Positions 21,195 to 31,300 of a stretch of 42,436 bases of DNA are shown here, in pieces (the first letter of the stretch is position 1; each line of letters starts with the position of its first letter). The translations under genes were made by a program, and so were the position numbers. Source of the stretch: Bacteroidota bacterium. Lineage in GTDB: Bacteria; Bacteroidota; Bacteroidia; AKYH767-A; OLB10. The DNA lies in contig JADJMG010000012.1 of NCBI GenBank assembly GCA_016709725.1, positions 1 to 42,436 of the forward strand, given 5' to 3'. A model generated the notes under the pieces. The model saw only the letters and a program-made list of their open reading frames with translations, was not told where the DNA came from and did no database searches.

Positions 21195-21385
21195 AAAACC
21201 CCCTCATTCAACGAAGTTGAATCCGGGGTTTTTTTTTGTGTCCATGCAAGTTTACTTGCAAATGGGCAACAAAAACAAAAAGCAACTCCCAAGCCAACGG
21301 CTTGGGAAAGGGGATGTTTAGGTTGTAGGCTACATCCTTTTGCAGATCAACGAGCACAGCGAGGTAATCTGCTCGCGACCTCAAC
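21195..21385 (+). repeat. composite palindromic repeat, copy 1
   Basis: Opens with a GC-rich hairpin followed by a T-run (AACCCC, then TTCAACGAAGTTGAA, then GGGGTTTTTTTTT at 21195-21237), which also looks like a Rho-independent terminator. It continues with ATGCAAGTTTACTTGCAAAT, the palindrome CCCAAGCCAACGGCTTGGG, and ends in the shared boundary CTGCTCGCGACCTCAACA. It is directly followed by copy 2. Confidence 0.7.
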
Positions 21386-21585
21386 AAAACCCCCTCATTC
21401 AACGAAGTTGAATCGGGGGTTTTTTTTTTGGGACCATGCAAGCTTGCTTGCAAATGGGCAACAAAAAGAAAAATCCACAGCCAAGCCAAAGGCTTGGCTG
21501 TGGGGGATATGTTGGTGGAGCCCCTTGATCGCGAGGCCTGCTTGCAGGACTCGCACTCTGCTCGCGACCTCAACAATAATACTCT
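21386..21585 (+). repeat. composite palindromic repeat, copy 2
   Basis: Same plan as copy 1: hairpin AACCCCC, TTCAACGAAGTTGAA, GGGGGTTTTTTTTTT (21386-21429); GCAAGCTTGCTTGC; the CAGCCAAGCC/GGCTTGGCTG inverted pair; GGTGGAGCCCC; an imperfect GCGAGGCCTGC/GCAGGACTCGC stem; and the boundary CTGCTCGCGACCTCAACA. Any open frame across copies 1 and 2 is translation of these repeats, not a gene. Confidence 0.7.
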
Positions 21586-21860
21586 TTTCAACTTCGTTTT
21601 ATGGGGGCAATTCTTTTCTGTTAATCTAAGTTTATCGATGTCATAGTATACATAACTTACAAATAGACGGCAAAAGAAAAAACCCGTATACAAGCACTCC
21701 TAAAAAAATCAATTACAAAACAATAGATTTTCCTTACAACATATTGTGCACTAATTTCTGAAATTTAATATATAAGTAACCATCACATTAAATTGTTTCA
21801 ATAAACCTATAGTTAGAATTACTTACAGATTGCATTAATTATTCAACTAAAAAAACAACC

Positions 21861-22731
21861 ATGAAGAAACAAATTTCAAAACTGATTATTCTAACACTGA
21901 TCTTAGGATTTGGATCTTGTAAAAAGACGATTCCAGTAGCAGCCCAACTACTACTGCAAGTGTAATGAGTGCGAAAATAGACGGAGTGAGTTGGACTTCT
22001 CTAAGTAATCAGACAACAAGCAGTATCTTGAATCATGCTTCCACTTGCACCGGAATTGCAGCAGATTCATCAAGAATTAATTTCAACATACTCCAAAATG
22101 TAGCCCTAAATGGAACTTATAATATTGGATTTACAAGTGGAAATGTGGCTACTTATGCTACAACTTCTACATCTGTAGTTTGGCTTTCTAATGGAGACCC
22201 AACTTGCACTGGAACATTAAAAGTTACGGGTTTAAACCCAACTACAAAACGCATTTCAGGAACTTTCTCTTTCAAAGGATATCGGGCTTCAGACAATACC
22301 TATAAAAATATTACTACAGGCGTATTTACAAATGTACCTTATCAAACAGGAATTTCAAACGGAAGCAACACATTCAATGTAAAAATTGACAATGTAAATT
22401 GGGTCCCTACTTTTATTACGGGATATTCAAGTATTGGCTTTATAAATGTTGAAGCCTCAGGTTTAGGATTAGACAAATCAGTTCTTTTATTTTTTCCAGA
22501 TACTATTATGGCTGGTACTTACTCGCTAGGCGGACCTAATTCTTTTAATGCGTACTATTCACCTGACACAATTTCTACTTTTATTGCTACAAATGGAACA
22601 CTTAGTATTAGTTCACATAATACAACAACGAAAAGATAATTGGGACATTTAATTTTAATGCAGTCGATGCTATCGGAGGAATCACAACTCATTCAATTAC
22701 CAATGGTGCTTTCAATATAATTTACAATTAG
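21861..22731 (+). CDS. lipoprotein with two DUF6252-like domains, frameshifted
   Basis: ATG at 21861 gives MKKQISKLIILTLILGFGSC, a lipoprotein signal with the lipobox Cys at residue 20. Restoring one missing base near 21928 yields KKDDSSSSPTTTASVMSAKI, a typical Ser/Thr tether. Two similar domains follow: AKIDGVSWTSLS with a long beta-rich stretch to ISGTFSFKGYR, and VKIDNVNWVPTF to IIGTFNFNAVD. The opening (A/V)KIDxVxW and the closing GTFxF are the pattern of DUF6252 proteins of Bacteroidota. A second break lies near 22637, and the stop is TAG at 22729-22731. Function unknown; predicted on the periplasmic or outer face of the outer membrane. Palindromic repeats flank the gene on both sides. 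Confidence 0.7.
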
Positions 22732-22761
22732 CGCCATAAAATTAATTACGCTTTGAGCTTC

Positions 22762-22969
22762 AATTACCCCCCCCATTCAAATAATGAATCGGGGGGGGTT
22801 AATTTTGAGTATATGAAAGTTTATCCACCAAACAGGTATTTTTGCTTGTAAATGGGCGAACAGTAAAAAGCATAGGCCAATCCTTATGGCATAGTTGAGG
22901 GGATTGGTTGGTGGAGCCCTGAGTGCGAGGCCTGCAAGCAGGCCTCGCACTCTGCTCGCGACCTCAACA
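22762..22969 (+). repeat. composite palindromic repeat, copy 3
   Basis: Divergent copy of the repeat seen twice upstream. It opens with CCCCCCCCATTCA / TGAATCGGGGGGGG (hairpin 22762-22804, placed to serve as terminator of the lipoprotein gene), then GCTTGTAAATGGGCGAACA and GGTTGGTGGAGCCC. It carries a perfect inverted repeat with 15-base arms at 22921-22935 and 22938-22952 (GAGTGCGAGGCCTGC, spacer AA) and ends with the boundary CTGCTCGCGACCTCAACA. Confidence 0.7.
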
Positions 22970-23476
22970 TTATTTCGCTGCATCCGTGGGCAAAACCTTT
23001 TTAAGAATTAGTACACTTAAATATCAAATGCAATTGATTTTAAATTTTGAGCAACCAACATAAGATCTCGCAAATCCAATCATTTTATATGCTTCTCAAT
23101 AATTTTTCATTTCAATTTTAATCAAACATTTTTTTAATCAATCGAAAATTCCAAAAGAAAAAACGTATTCCGTCTAATCGATTGCAAAATTGGAATTATC
23201 GCTTCGCAATTCTATTTAAAAAGAATGAAATCTCAACCGAGCATGATTTCTTCCATTATATCAAAAGCAATTTCAAATTCATTTATAAAATCACAAATTG
23301 ACTTTCAGCATAAGTTAAAGTACTAAGTAACATCTTCTTCTTTAGTGTAGAAGATTAATTGGAGACCGTCTAACCTTTTAAAATACCCTTGATAAAATTG
23401 CAGAATGTGGGAATAATGTAAATAATAGAATTTATTGTGTAACGGAAGATCATCCTATTAGCTTCAACTTTGCAAA
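22970..23476. other. AT-rich intergenic stretch, nothing identified
   Basis: About 500 bases between the third palindromic repeat and the beta-barrel gene. No protein-like frame, tRNA cloverleaf or repeat was recognised. It is presumably the regulatory region of the downstream gene. Confidence 0.5.
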
Positions 23477-24092
23477 ATGAAATATCCTCTACTCATGAAT
23501 AAACTAAAATTAATTACAAGTTGCTTCGTACTTATTGTTTCTATAACGATAAGTAATTCTATATCCTGTTTTGCACAAGAAACCACACAAAACAACTCTT
23601 ATGGCAAAACGCTAAACCTAGGTCTTGGAATTGGGGCTATGCAGGCTACTATGGTTATGCGGGTAGAACATTACCTGTGTTACATTTGAACTATGAATTA
23701 GATGTTGCAAAGGATTTTACCCTAGCTCCATTTATTAGTTATTATTCTTTCAGCAGAAGTTATTACTACGGAAATAATTCGCTCAATCACCCATTTAAAA
23801 ATTATACGTATCGCGAAGTAGTAGTTCCGATTGGAGTAAAAGGCACCTACTATTTCGATGATATCTTAAATGCAAATTCGAAATGGGATTTTATTTAGCC
23901 AGTTCGCTTGGATTTGCGATCGTCTCACGTTCATGGGACAATGATTATTATGGAGACAAAAATTATTTCCGTCATGGAAATTCTTTATTTCTTGACTTTC
24001 ACATCGGCACGGAGTATCATCTATCAAAACGCGTCGGACTATTTCTTGATCTCTCAACCGGAGTATCGACACTTGGACTAGCCATACATTAA
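23477..24092 (+). CDS. outer-membrane beta-barrel protein, frameshifted
   Basis: Two starts are possible: 23477 and 23495. The second gives the cleaner signal peptide MNKLKLITSCFVLIVSITIS ending SCFAQ. Frames join near 23640 and 23880. The product, about 200 residues, is built of alternating aromatic strands (TLAPFISYYSFSRSYYYG, REVVVPIGVKGTYYF, FYLASSLGFAIVSRSW, FLDFHIGTEYHLSKRVGLFL). That is an eight-stranded barrel pattern, as in the OMP_b-brl/porin-like family, and the chain ends in an outer-membrane-style VSTLGLAIH. A short gap separates it from a second barrel gene on the same strand. Specific function unknown. Confidence 0.65.
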
Positions 24093-24174
24093 TTCAATCT
24101 AAAAATATTCAGAAACTATTTTTAATAAAAAAACTATTAATCAAAGTTTTTAATCCAATCAAACCAAAAAAAAC

Positions 24175-24833
24175 ATGAAAACTTCAAAATTAATTGCACT
24201 GATCGTAATAGCGCTCTTTGCAACAAGTATCCAAAGTACTGCACAAGATTCGACTAGAGTTAGAGAGAAATATCCAATTTGGTACGGGGTAAAAGCGGGA
24301 ATTAATTTTGCCGATCTACACACGAAAAACAGCGACGAATCTAAAATGCTAGTAGGATTCAACGTAGGTGGATTTGCAAAATTACCACTCTACAAAATGA
24401 TAGCTATACAACCTGAGATTTATTACACGACTAAAGGATCGGAAGTAACCTACAACAATCTTATTGCACAGGGCACAGCAAAGTTCACATTAAACTACAT
24501 TGAAATTCCGTTATTACTCATCGTGAATCTCAATGAAAATTTCAATGTTTATGCGGGTCCTTATGCATCTGCATTAATTAGTGGAAAAGTAAAGAACAAA
24601 TCAAACACCGTACTTTGATTACGAAACATAACATCAAAAGAGAAGATTATAGCGATTATGATCTTGGAATTATAGTGGGTGGTGGTGTTGACATTGGCAG
24701 AATTGGAATTGGTGGAAGATATTGTTACGGTACTAAAACAGTAGGCAAACAAAAAGATTTTGCAGGTTCATTAGAGACCTTCCCCGATTCAAAAAACTGA
24801 GTTCTTAACTTTTATGTCTCAGTAGGCTTAAAC
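24175..24833 (+). CDS. PorT-like outer-membrane beta-barrel protein, frameshifted
   Basis: MKTSKLIALIVIALFATSIQ ending STAQ is a Sec signal. The mature chain follows the PorT/OMP_b-brl_2 pattern: WYGVKAGINFADLH, VGFNVGGFAKLPLYKMIAIQ, PEIYYTTKGSEV, LNYIEIPLLLIVNLNENFNV and YAGPYASALISGKVK. A break near 24600 shifts to YETKHNIKREDYSDYDLGII, then VGGGVDIGRIGIGGRY. The frame shows TGA at 24798, yet directly after it reads VLNFYVSVGLN, the standard last barrel strand of this family, before a stop at 24831-24833. The TGA is therefore probably an error and the gene ends at 24833. PorT itself belongs to T9SS, but this broad barrel family has many roles. Confidence 0.68.
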
Positions 24834-24863
24834 TAAATATTAACCAATTAAAAACATCAAAAA

Positions 24864-25022
24864 ATGAATAATATACTCTATATCATTGCCGTTCTATTAA
24901 TAATAAGTTGGGCGATTGGATTCTTTGCATTCAACACAGGTGGTATCATTCATATCTTATTCGTAATTGCCATTATTGCAGTATTGCTTAGGATTATCTC
25001 AGGAAATAAAATAGTAAAATAA
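24864..25022 (+). CDS. lmo0937-family small membrane protein
   Basis: A 52-residue protein, MNNILYIIAVLLIISWAIGF, then GGIIHILFVIAIIAVLLRII and a short basic end. It has two transmembrane helices joined by a Gly-rich turn. Length and pattern (ILYIIAV.L.I.WAIGFF, GGIIH.L.VIAII..LLRII) match the lmo0937-like (DUF5670) family, often seen with general-stress and envelope genes. It begins 30 bases after the barrel gene and 25 bases before the YtxH gene, so it heads a small same-strand cluster. Molecular function is unknown. Confidence 0.8.
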   Translation: MNNILYIIAVLLIISWAIGFFAFNTGGIIHILFVIAIIAVLLRIISGNKIVK

Positions 25023-25047
25023 GTTAAATCAAAAAACACAAACCATC

Positions 25048-25326
25048 ATGAAAGAAGGAAAAATAGTATTAGGCGTATTAGCAGGATTAGCTGCTGGTGC
25101 TGTATTAGGTATCTTGCTTGCCCCAGATAAAGGCTCAAATACCAGAAAGAAGATTACCGGAAAAGGTTCAAAGTATATTGATGATATTAAAGAAAAATTA
25201 AATGATGTTTATCATTCAATTCTTGATAAAACGGAGTCAGTAATTGATTCTGGAGAAGATATGGCGAACAAAGCGAAATCGAAAACAGAAGATTATCGTA
25301 AAGCGACGCATAACGCTACTTCGTAG
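25048..25326 (+). CDS. YtxH-domain protein
   Basis: 92 residues, unbroken. MKEGKIVLGVLAGLAAGAVL continuing to GILLAPDKGS is the hallmark of the YtxH/GvpP-like family: one Gly/Ala-rich membrane helix followed by LLAPxxG and a long soluble helix, here KYIDDIKEKLNDVYHSILDK, with a charged tail. Members are stress-associated membrane proteins of unknown mechanism. The gene lies between the lmo0937-like and holin-like genes, a combination common in Bacteroidota (established pattern) and probably one transcript. Confidence 0.82.
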   Translation: MKEGKIVLGVLAGLAAGAVLGILLAPDKGSNTRKKITGKGSKYIDDIKEKLNDVYHSILDKTESVIDSGEDMANKAKSKTEDYRKATHNATS

Positions 25327-25362
25327 TCCGAGATTTTATTATCTTTAGGCCACTATTTACAT

Positions 25363-25709
25363 TATGCAAGAGGGATCCTACATCGGCAGAACAACTCATT
25401 GACAAGGCGGAAGCTTATGGCAAGACAACGTTAGAGTTGATTCGTTTAAAATCAATTGACAAAACTGCCGATGTATTATCTTATTTAGCGGGTTATTTTA
25501 TACTTTTCATCTTCATGGCCGTTTTTGCAATGCTACTTAATATTGGAATTGCACTTTGGATTGGAGAGTTATTAGGTAAAGCTTATTATGGATTTTTAAT
25601 TGTAGCTGGCTTCTATGGAATTCTTTCTATTTGTTTTTATGCCTTCAGAAATGATTGGATTAAAGATCCTCTGAACAATGCGATCATTAACCGTTTCTTG
25701 AAAAAATAG
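25363..25709 (+). CDS. holin-superfamily-like (DUF1469 type) membrane protein, frameshifted at start
   Basis: The start at 25363 reads MQE; a single base error then hides the continuation DPTSAEQLIDKAEAYGKTTL before the intact part from 25437 (RLKSIDKTADVLSYLAGYF). Two strong membrane segments follow: FILFIFMAVFAMLLNIGIAL and YYGFLIVAGFYGILSICFYA, then a basic end NNAIINRFLKK. An amphipathic N-terminal helix with two transmembrane helices and a C-terminal basic tail is the layout of Actinobacterial Holin-X/DUF1469-like proteins. These are usually chromosomal envelope proteins and not phage lysis proteins. It sits 5 bases before the next gene. Confidence 0.65.
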
Positions 25710-25714
25710 CGATT

Positions 25715-26160
25715 ATGAAATCTCCCTCCGCCGCTGAGCTTCTAAGTATCGAAATTGCTGCCCTTGAGAAAAAAACAAGAGGCGGAATTACTAGAGTTGA
25801 AACAATCGTTACGTGATAAATACGAAAGTCTCAAACCCATTAATATAATTAAAAGGACATTCTCTCAACTCACCAGCTCTGACGATGTGAAGAATTCTAT
25901 AGTGAGTGAGATTGCAGGTATTACCGCCGGAGCACTTTCAAGCAAACTGCTTTTCGGCAAATCAAAAATCCATTAAAAGTTATTGGTGGATTGCTTTTTC
26001 AATTTTTGGTAGCAACTTATGTTTCTAAAAAGGAAATATCCATAGATAAAATTACAGAAAAGCTTTCAATTTTTTTCCGGAAAGATGAATCAAGAAGAGG
26101 AAGAGGAAGAAGAAAAAAGAAGTTTGAGTTTTTTAGGTTTACTAATTTATCAACTTCTTA
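25715..26160 (+). CDS. hypothetical envelope-cluster protein with coiled coil and membrane helix, frameshifted
   Basis: The start at 25715 gives MKSPSAAELLSIEIAALEKK. After one base error the chain continues QEAELLELKQSLRDKYESLK, a short coiled coil, then DVKNSIVSEIAGITAGALSS and, after another break near 25970, KVIGGLLFQFLVATYVSKKE, a membrane helix. The C-terminal tail is encoded by a purine run (26083-26125). It reads either Arg/Lys-rich or Glu-rich depending on frame, so the real end is uncertain. The coiled-coil, Gly/Ala helix, membrane helix plan is common for the last gene of YtxH/holin-like clusters. No catalytic motif. Confidence 0.55.
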
Positions 26161-26217
26161 ACCTGCGCTTGATTCATAAGGTAATGCGGTTTGTGATTTC
26201 AAATATCCTTGATGAGA

Positions 26218-26600
26218 TCACTCTCCCTCAAAAAATTCTTCCAGCTCACCGAAATACGATTCTTTCCATCCATCGGTAATATCATCAAATGCTTCATCGG
26301 GAATATTGGTGTGAATTAGTTCGGCTGAAGTCCCGTGTTTATGCGGATGCAATTTGATCGTTACAATTGACTCTACTTCCTGATCACCAAAATACCACTG
26401 CTGAACAATTTTTTATTGGGCTCAAACTCTAAATTCTTTCCGGTAATACTTCCCTCCCACATGCTGAACTCAGATCCAGGCTCTGTCGACATTACCGCTT
26501 CTTCACCGGTCCAAAGTTGAATGGTGAGCGGATTCGTGATAGCAGCGAATACATCTGATGGTTCGGCTGGTATGATGAAATATGATTTGAAATTTTTCAT
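26218..26600 (-). CDS. SRPBCC (AHSA1-like) domain protein, frameshifted
   Basis: About 127 residues after one break near 26405. MKNFKSYFIIPAEPSDVFAA, ITNPLTIQLWTGEEAVMS, GSEFSMWEGSITGKNLEFEP and NKKL are the opening strands of the START/Bet v1-like fold in the AHSA1 group. The second frame supplies IVQQWYFGDQEVESIVTIKL and the C-terminal helix DGWKESYFGELEEFFEGE, the usual closing helix over the ligand cavity. It probably binds a hydrophobic ligand or a protein; the specific role is unknown. It is convergent with the envelope cluster on the other strand. Confidence 0.75.
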
Positions 26601-26610
26601 GCTGGAAGTT

Positions 26611-26659
26611 GGATGTTGGATGTTGGATGTTGGATGTTGGATGTTGGATGTTGGATGTT
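26611..26659 (+). repeat. tandem array: 7 copies of GGATGTT
   Basis: Seven exact head-to-tail copies of the 7-mer GGATGTT, starting 11 bases upstream of the SRPBCC start codon (minus strand). Such perfect short arrays are slippage-prone, so the copy number may vary between cells or be affected by assembly. Confidence 0.9.
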
Positions 26660-26765
26660 GAAAGCTAGAAGCTAGAAGCTAGAAGCTAGAAGCTAGAAGC
26701 TAGAAGCTAGAAGCTAGAAGCTAGAAGCTAGAAGCTAGAAGCTAGAAGCTAGAAGCTAGAAGCTA
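26660..26765 (+). repeat. tandem array: 14 copies of GAAGCTA plus one 8-base variant
   Basis: Begins with the variant GAAAGCTA (26660-26667), then 14 exact copies of GAAGCTA to 26765. The array directly abuts the GGATGTT array. Its last unit contains the complement of the TAG stop codon (26763-26765) of the minus-strand T9SS gene. Confidence 0.9.
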
Positions 26766-28335
26766 ATCCTTAACAACAAATTTACGAGTTAGAATAATAT
26801 CACCTTGTATAACTCGAATGAAATAAACACCAGCCTGTAGTGAGAATTCTATTAAACGTTGATTGTCATTCAGCAAACCTGATTGTACTACTTGCCCTGC
26901 TACAGAGTAAATAACATAATTAAACTCACCAGTTGGCATTCCAATTATACTTATATAATCTTGTGCAGGCACTTGGAGCGACAACCCATGCGTTATCATT
27001 TTGCAACTGTTGAATTCCAGTAGGGGTTGCTTGCAATCGCCACGAAGACATTGAATAGTTCAAACTTTGAGAATCGTAGATCGATGCCCCTACAAATAGC
27101 GTATTGAAATCGGATTGAATCATATTAACTTCACCAAAGCCCACGGTATCGGATAAAACTAAACTTGACGTTTGCACACCCATTGAATTCATGCGCACCA
27201 AATAATAATTTTGAAAACTATTGGAAGGGGTAATACTCTTATCTGTCAATAAGGTAATAGTACCGGTTGAATCGATCACTTGTGCTCTTGCATGATAATC
27301 GACTCCCGCAGTCTGGGCAAGCGGAGAAATAACTAAAGAGTCGCCCGTAAATCGATTAATTCCTCGAAGCTCAACTTCTGGAGATGTCAATCCAACAGTT
27401 TGATACTTCGTGTGTGAAATGTAAAGCATCGAATCAAAAGAACATAGACCTATAGGATCTGAAAGATAACCTGAAGTATAGGACCGACTCCACAATGGCT
27501 GCAAAGTTGTATCGGCGCATACAACGCCATAATGTGAACCTGCGGACATACCTAAAGACTGCATATCTAACAAATACAATTTATCTTCTTTGAAAAGCAC
27601 ATCTGAAATAAGGTTGCTATAATAGTTTGAAAGGGATATGCTAGCAACGGTTTGTCCTGCTGTATCCAACTTTAATAGCATAGCATGAGATGGTGAACCC
27701 GTAAACCCTGTCATGCAATTCAAGTACAAATGCTTTTCATAATAGGTAATACCAAGTCCTTGCTGTGTTGAAGGAATAAGCATCGACCACAACTGCTGTC
27801 CTGCAGGAGAATACTTAAGTAATTTTGCTTTATACGTTCCACTCAAACTGTATCCAAGAAAATAATAATTGTTTGCATCATCAACACAAACTCCCATCCC
27901 TTGATCATAAAGTTGACTGGGTTCCATCGATGGTATCCAACCACAACAACTGTCCTGCACTACTATATTTCATTATTAAAAAATATCATTGAGGTTGGAG
28001 GCATTAAAATACTCACCACATAAAATTAAATCTCCGTTCAAATCCAATGTTGCCGCAACTATGGTTTCATTCTTCCAGCAGGACCTGCATAAGTAGTTCG
28101 CCAAATTTCTGCGCCTTGATCATCATACTTTGCAATCAAAAGATCACTTCTTGTTTGCCCAGCGGGAATCAATCTACCGATAGTATAAACGAAGCCAGTA
28201 TCCTTCACCAGTAAACTCGTGTATTCATCACCATTGGCGCCATCATCCAATATTTGTTGCCAGCTAACCTGGAACTGCGCAGTTGCATTGAGCTTACACA
28301 GAACGACTAGAAGTAAAAACTATAATTCTAAGCAT
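26763..28335 (-). CDS. T9SS protein with beta-propeller-like (SBBP-type) repeats, frameshifted
   Basis: About 520 residues. The start at 28335 (MLRI, then FLLLVVLCKLNATAQ after a break) is a signal peptide ending at TAQ. The body has recurring blades with a hydrophobic strand, a turn and W-rich ends: LLVKDTGFVYTIGRL, LIAKYDDQGAEIWRTTYAG, LLKYSPAGQQLWSMLIP, MLLKLDTAGQTVASISLS, VVCADTTLQPLWSRSYTSG. This resembles SBBP or delta-60 beta-propeller repeats. Breaks lie near 28090, 27960 and 26970. The T9SS type A domain reads YVIYSVAGQVVQSGLL, GVYFIRVIQGDIILTRKFVV and ends KD. Predicted secreted or surface-bound; no enzymatic motif seen. The stop codon falls in the last unit of a tandem repeat. Confidence 0.65.
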
Positions 28336-28396
28336 AATCCTTTCGATTTACAACCTAAAAATAATAATTAAATTTATACAAACAAGAAAAGATAAA

Positions 28397-31300
28397 TCAA
28401 TGCTTCACCACAAACTTTCTACTCTGTGTGTTACCATCTCTAGTAATCCGCATAAAGTACACTCCATCAGAGAACAAACTGGTATTCAACTTAAATTCAT
28501 TCCCTTCCTTCATTCGAATCTATTTCTTTTTGGTAAATAGTTTGTCCAAGATATCAATACATGACAGTTGTACTTTTTTCGTTATTCAATGAATTCCATG
28601 TTATGTTAAGTTCATCTTGCGTTGGATTCGGATAAAGTATGAGACTATTGATTTCTTCATCCTGCAATCGAGGACAATTAATTAAGGTAACATTTAATAT
28701 GCGATTTGCACTTATGCCACAACTATTAATTGCTTTAACTTTCAATGCTAAGACATTACCAATTGATCCTGTAAAATTTACTAAAATTGAATTTGTTCCT
28801 TGCCCACTTATCAAACTTGCACCTGCAGGGATCGTCCAAGTGTAGCTACTTGCTCCAGCTGTAGCATTGCAGGAATACACAATATTTTGTCCATTATAAC
28901 AGGGATTGGATGGCCCAGTTATCGTAGAAGGTGCAGCAGGTTTTCCTTTTAAAGTTTGAAAGAATTTACAGCGCTTCCACATAAACTTGTAGCCAGAAAC
29001 AATGATGTCACCAGTGGTGAAGCTGCTATTAAAAGTAACATTAACTGAATTCGTACCTTGCCCTGAATTAATAATTGCTCCTACGGGAACTGACCATGAA
29101 TAATTTATTCCAGCTAAATTTACAACTGAATAAGTTTTTGTAAGTCCACAAACACCGTTTGCTGTTCCTGTAATATTTCCAATAGAACTTAAGCTGGCGG
29201 TTGCTTCAATGGTTAAACAACGATAGCCAGAATTACCGCAAGTATTTTGCGTCCGAACACAAACATCTCCTTGAACATTTGTGGCATTTCCTGTAACCGT
29301 AATTGCATTCGTTCCATTTCCGTTCAATATTATTAAACCTGATGGAACTGTCCAGTTATAGTAACTACTTCCAAATACAACACTGGTTGAAAACACAACG
29401 GTGTCAGTCACACAAAAAAGGTTGGGACCATTCACTGCAGTAGGTTTAGCAGGTTTACCATAAATTGTTTTCGTACGCGCATTGCTGTTACCACATACAT
29501 TGGAAGCAACAACAGAAAGTACACCTGAAACAAATGAAGTGCTATATTGAATACTTACGGCGTTGGTTCCTTGACCTGATAAAATGGTAGCCCCCACAGG
29601 TACTGTCCACAAATAAGTAACATTCGCAACATTGGTCACTGAATAACTTCGAGTTAAACCACATACACCTTGCGCTGAACCAATAATGGTAGATGGAATG
29701 GATGGAACACTTGAATTGGCAACTAAATTCAAACACATAGGTGCCGTTGTACCACATACGTTGGATGCGGTTACACATAATATTCCAGCGGTGAAATTAC
29801 TTGCGAAATTTACGACAAGAACATTAGTCCCATTTCCAGATAGAATGGTAGTGTTAGCAGGAAATGTCCATTGATAATTGGTAGCGCCGAGTGAAGTAGG
29901 AACTGTGAAAGTTATGTTAGTTGACCCTGCACAAACCGAAGTTGATCCATTAATATTACCTAATGGAGCGGGAGGTTGATTAAGCACATTTAAAGTGAAA
30001 GAAGCAGACGACGTTAATCCATTACCGTCAGTAACGGTAACCGTATACGTTCCGGCTGTCAAATTACTTCTGTTTGCAGCAGTACTTCCATTATTCCATA
30101 AATAAGTATAAGGAGTTACTCCGCCCGTAACGGAGAGCACTATTGCTCCATCATTTCCTCCGGGACAAGTAACCTGTGGAACAGTTCCACTAACAGAAAA
30201 AGATGCATTTGTTCCATAACCGCAAGGTTGGTCATTTAGTGAAATCAACCATGGATTTGAATTCCCTATGGCACCAGAACGTTCAAAGTAAAGCGCATTT
30301 CCTGCGGGTATAACTGGCAAATCCAATCCAGAAACCCTCACGGAATCATAAGCAGGAGAAGCATTAGTTCAATAGCTTTGAACATAAGAGACAGAAGTAA
30401 ATGGTGTAATCAATCGCAACCATAAATCCACTACTGGAGTAATGCGATAAGGTTGTGCTTTCCCTTGATTAAATGCTGACATACCTGCTGGTCTTTCCGC
30501 ATTTGTAAATCTGTAAACTATATTTACATTTGGATTAGCTCCTGTTTTACTTAACACCCAATAGCGATCAACAACTGCTGCCGCATTATTTAAGCCTGTA
30601 GAAGCGCTATTTATATGAGTTACTGTGGGAGGAAATGGTAAATTGCCTACTGCATTATAAGTTGAGATAGATAAATCGCCCAAGCTACCTGCATTATGTG
30701 TAAAAGAGAAAGGAATATAAAGCGGAGAAGCAACTGCTGCATTTCCAAAAGGAATGACACGATAGCCTGTTAATGCATTTAAATTTTTCCAAATCACTGC
30801 AGCATTTGCATTTTCACTAATCAAAAATCCATTGGTTCTTTCAAACGCACCTTTTGGAGATGCTAAATTACCTGTATTCACAGATGGATTATTCATAGTC
30901 AATGTAAATGCATTCATCAACATGGATCCTTGAGTCAGGATTAAAGATGAATCGACAGAAAAACTTCTTTGCATGGTTACCGTTTGATTCGCGGCACCTT
31001 TGTTCATATTTAATTCGTTAAATAAAGTAGGTTGAGTACCTGTGATATTTTGTGCCAATGTTCCATCCATCAACACCTGACTATATCCTGCATCAAAAAA
31101 TCCATTATTAAACCAATCTCTTTGAACAGCAAATACAACTTTTGAATATGGGCGATCAACGAGGAAGGTAAAGTTTGGTCGGAAAGAATTCAATCCACTA
31201 AAGAAATTATCCGTAACACCTGCGCCTGGAATCATTGCGCATCCAGCTCCTGCATTTGTTGTTGAGGATAAAATTAAAGTTGACTTAATACCTGTTGTTT

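Noticed and set aside
21208..21693. A 161-residue minus-strand open frame with recurring LLRSRA and VAHLQ motifs
   Set aside because: It is the translation of the composite palindromic repeats; its internal repetition mirrors the DNA copies and it has no protein-like composition.
22777..22983. Minus-strand open frame of 68 residues over the third repeat copy
   Set aside because: Same explanation: it covers the 15+2+15 palindrome and the repeat boundary.
24175..24833. Assignment as the T9SS component PorT itself
   Set aside because: The barrel family is broad and no other T9SS machinery genes are present; only the fold is supported.
25363..25709. Prophage holin indicating a phage
   Set aside because: No other phage gene is nearby, and the YtxH/lmo0937 context is typical of chromosomal envelope clusters.
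26083..26125. Poly-Glu protein segment (QEEEEEEEK) as an acidic domain
   Set aside because: It comes from a purine run where the true frame is unclear; the alternative frame gives Arg/Lys, so no claim is made.
26611..26765. Possible CRISPR array
   Set aside because: Units are 7 bp and contiguous, with no spacers.
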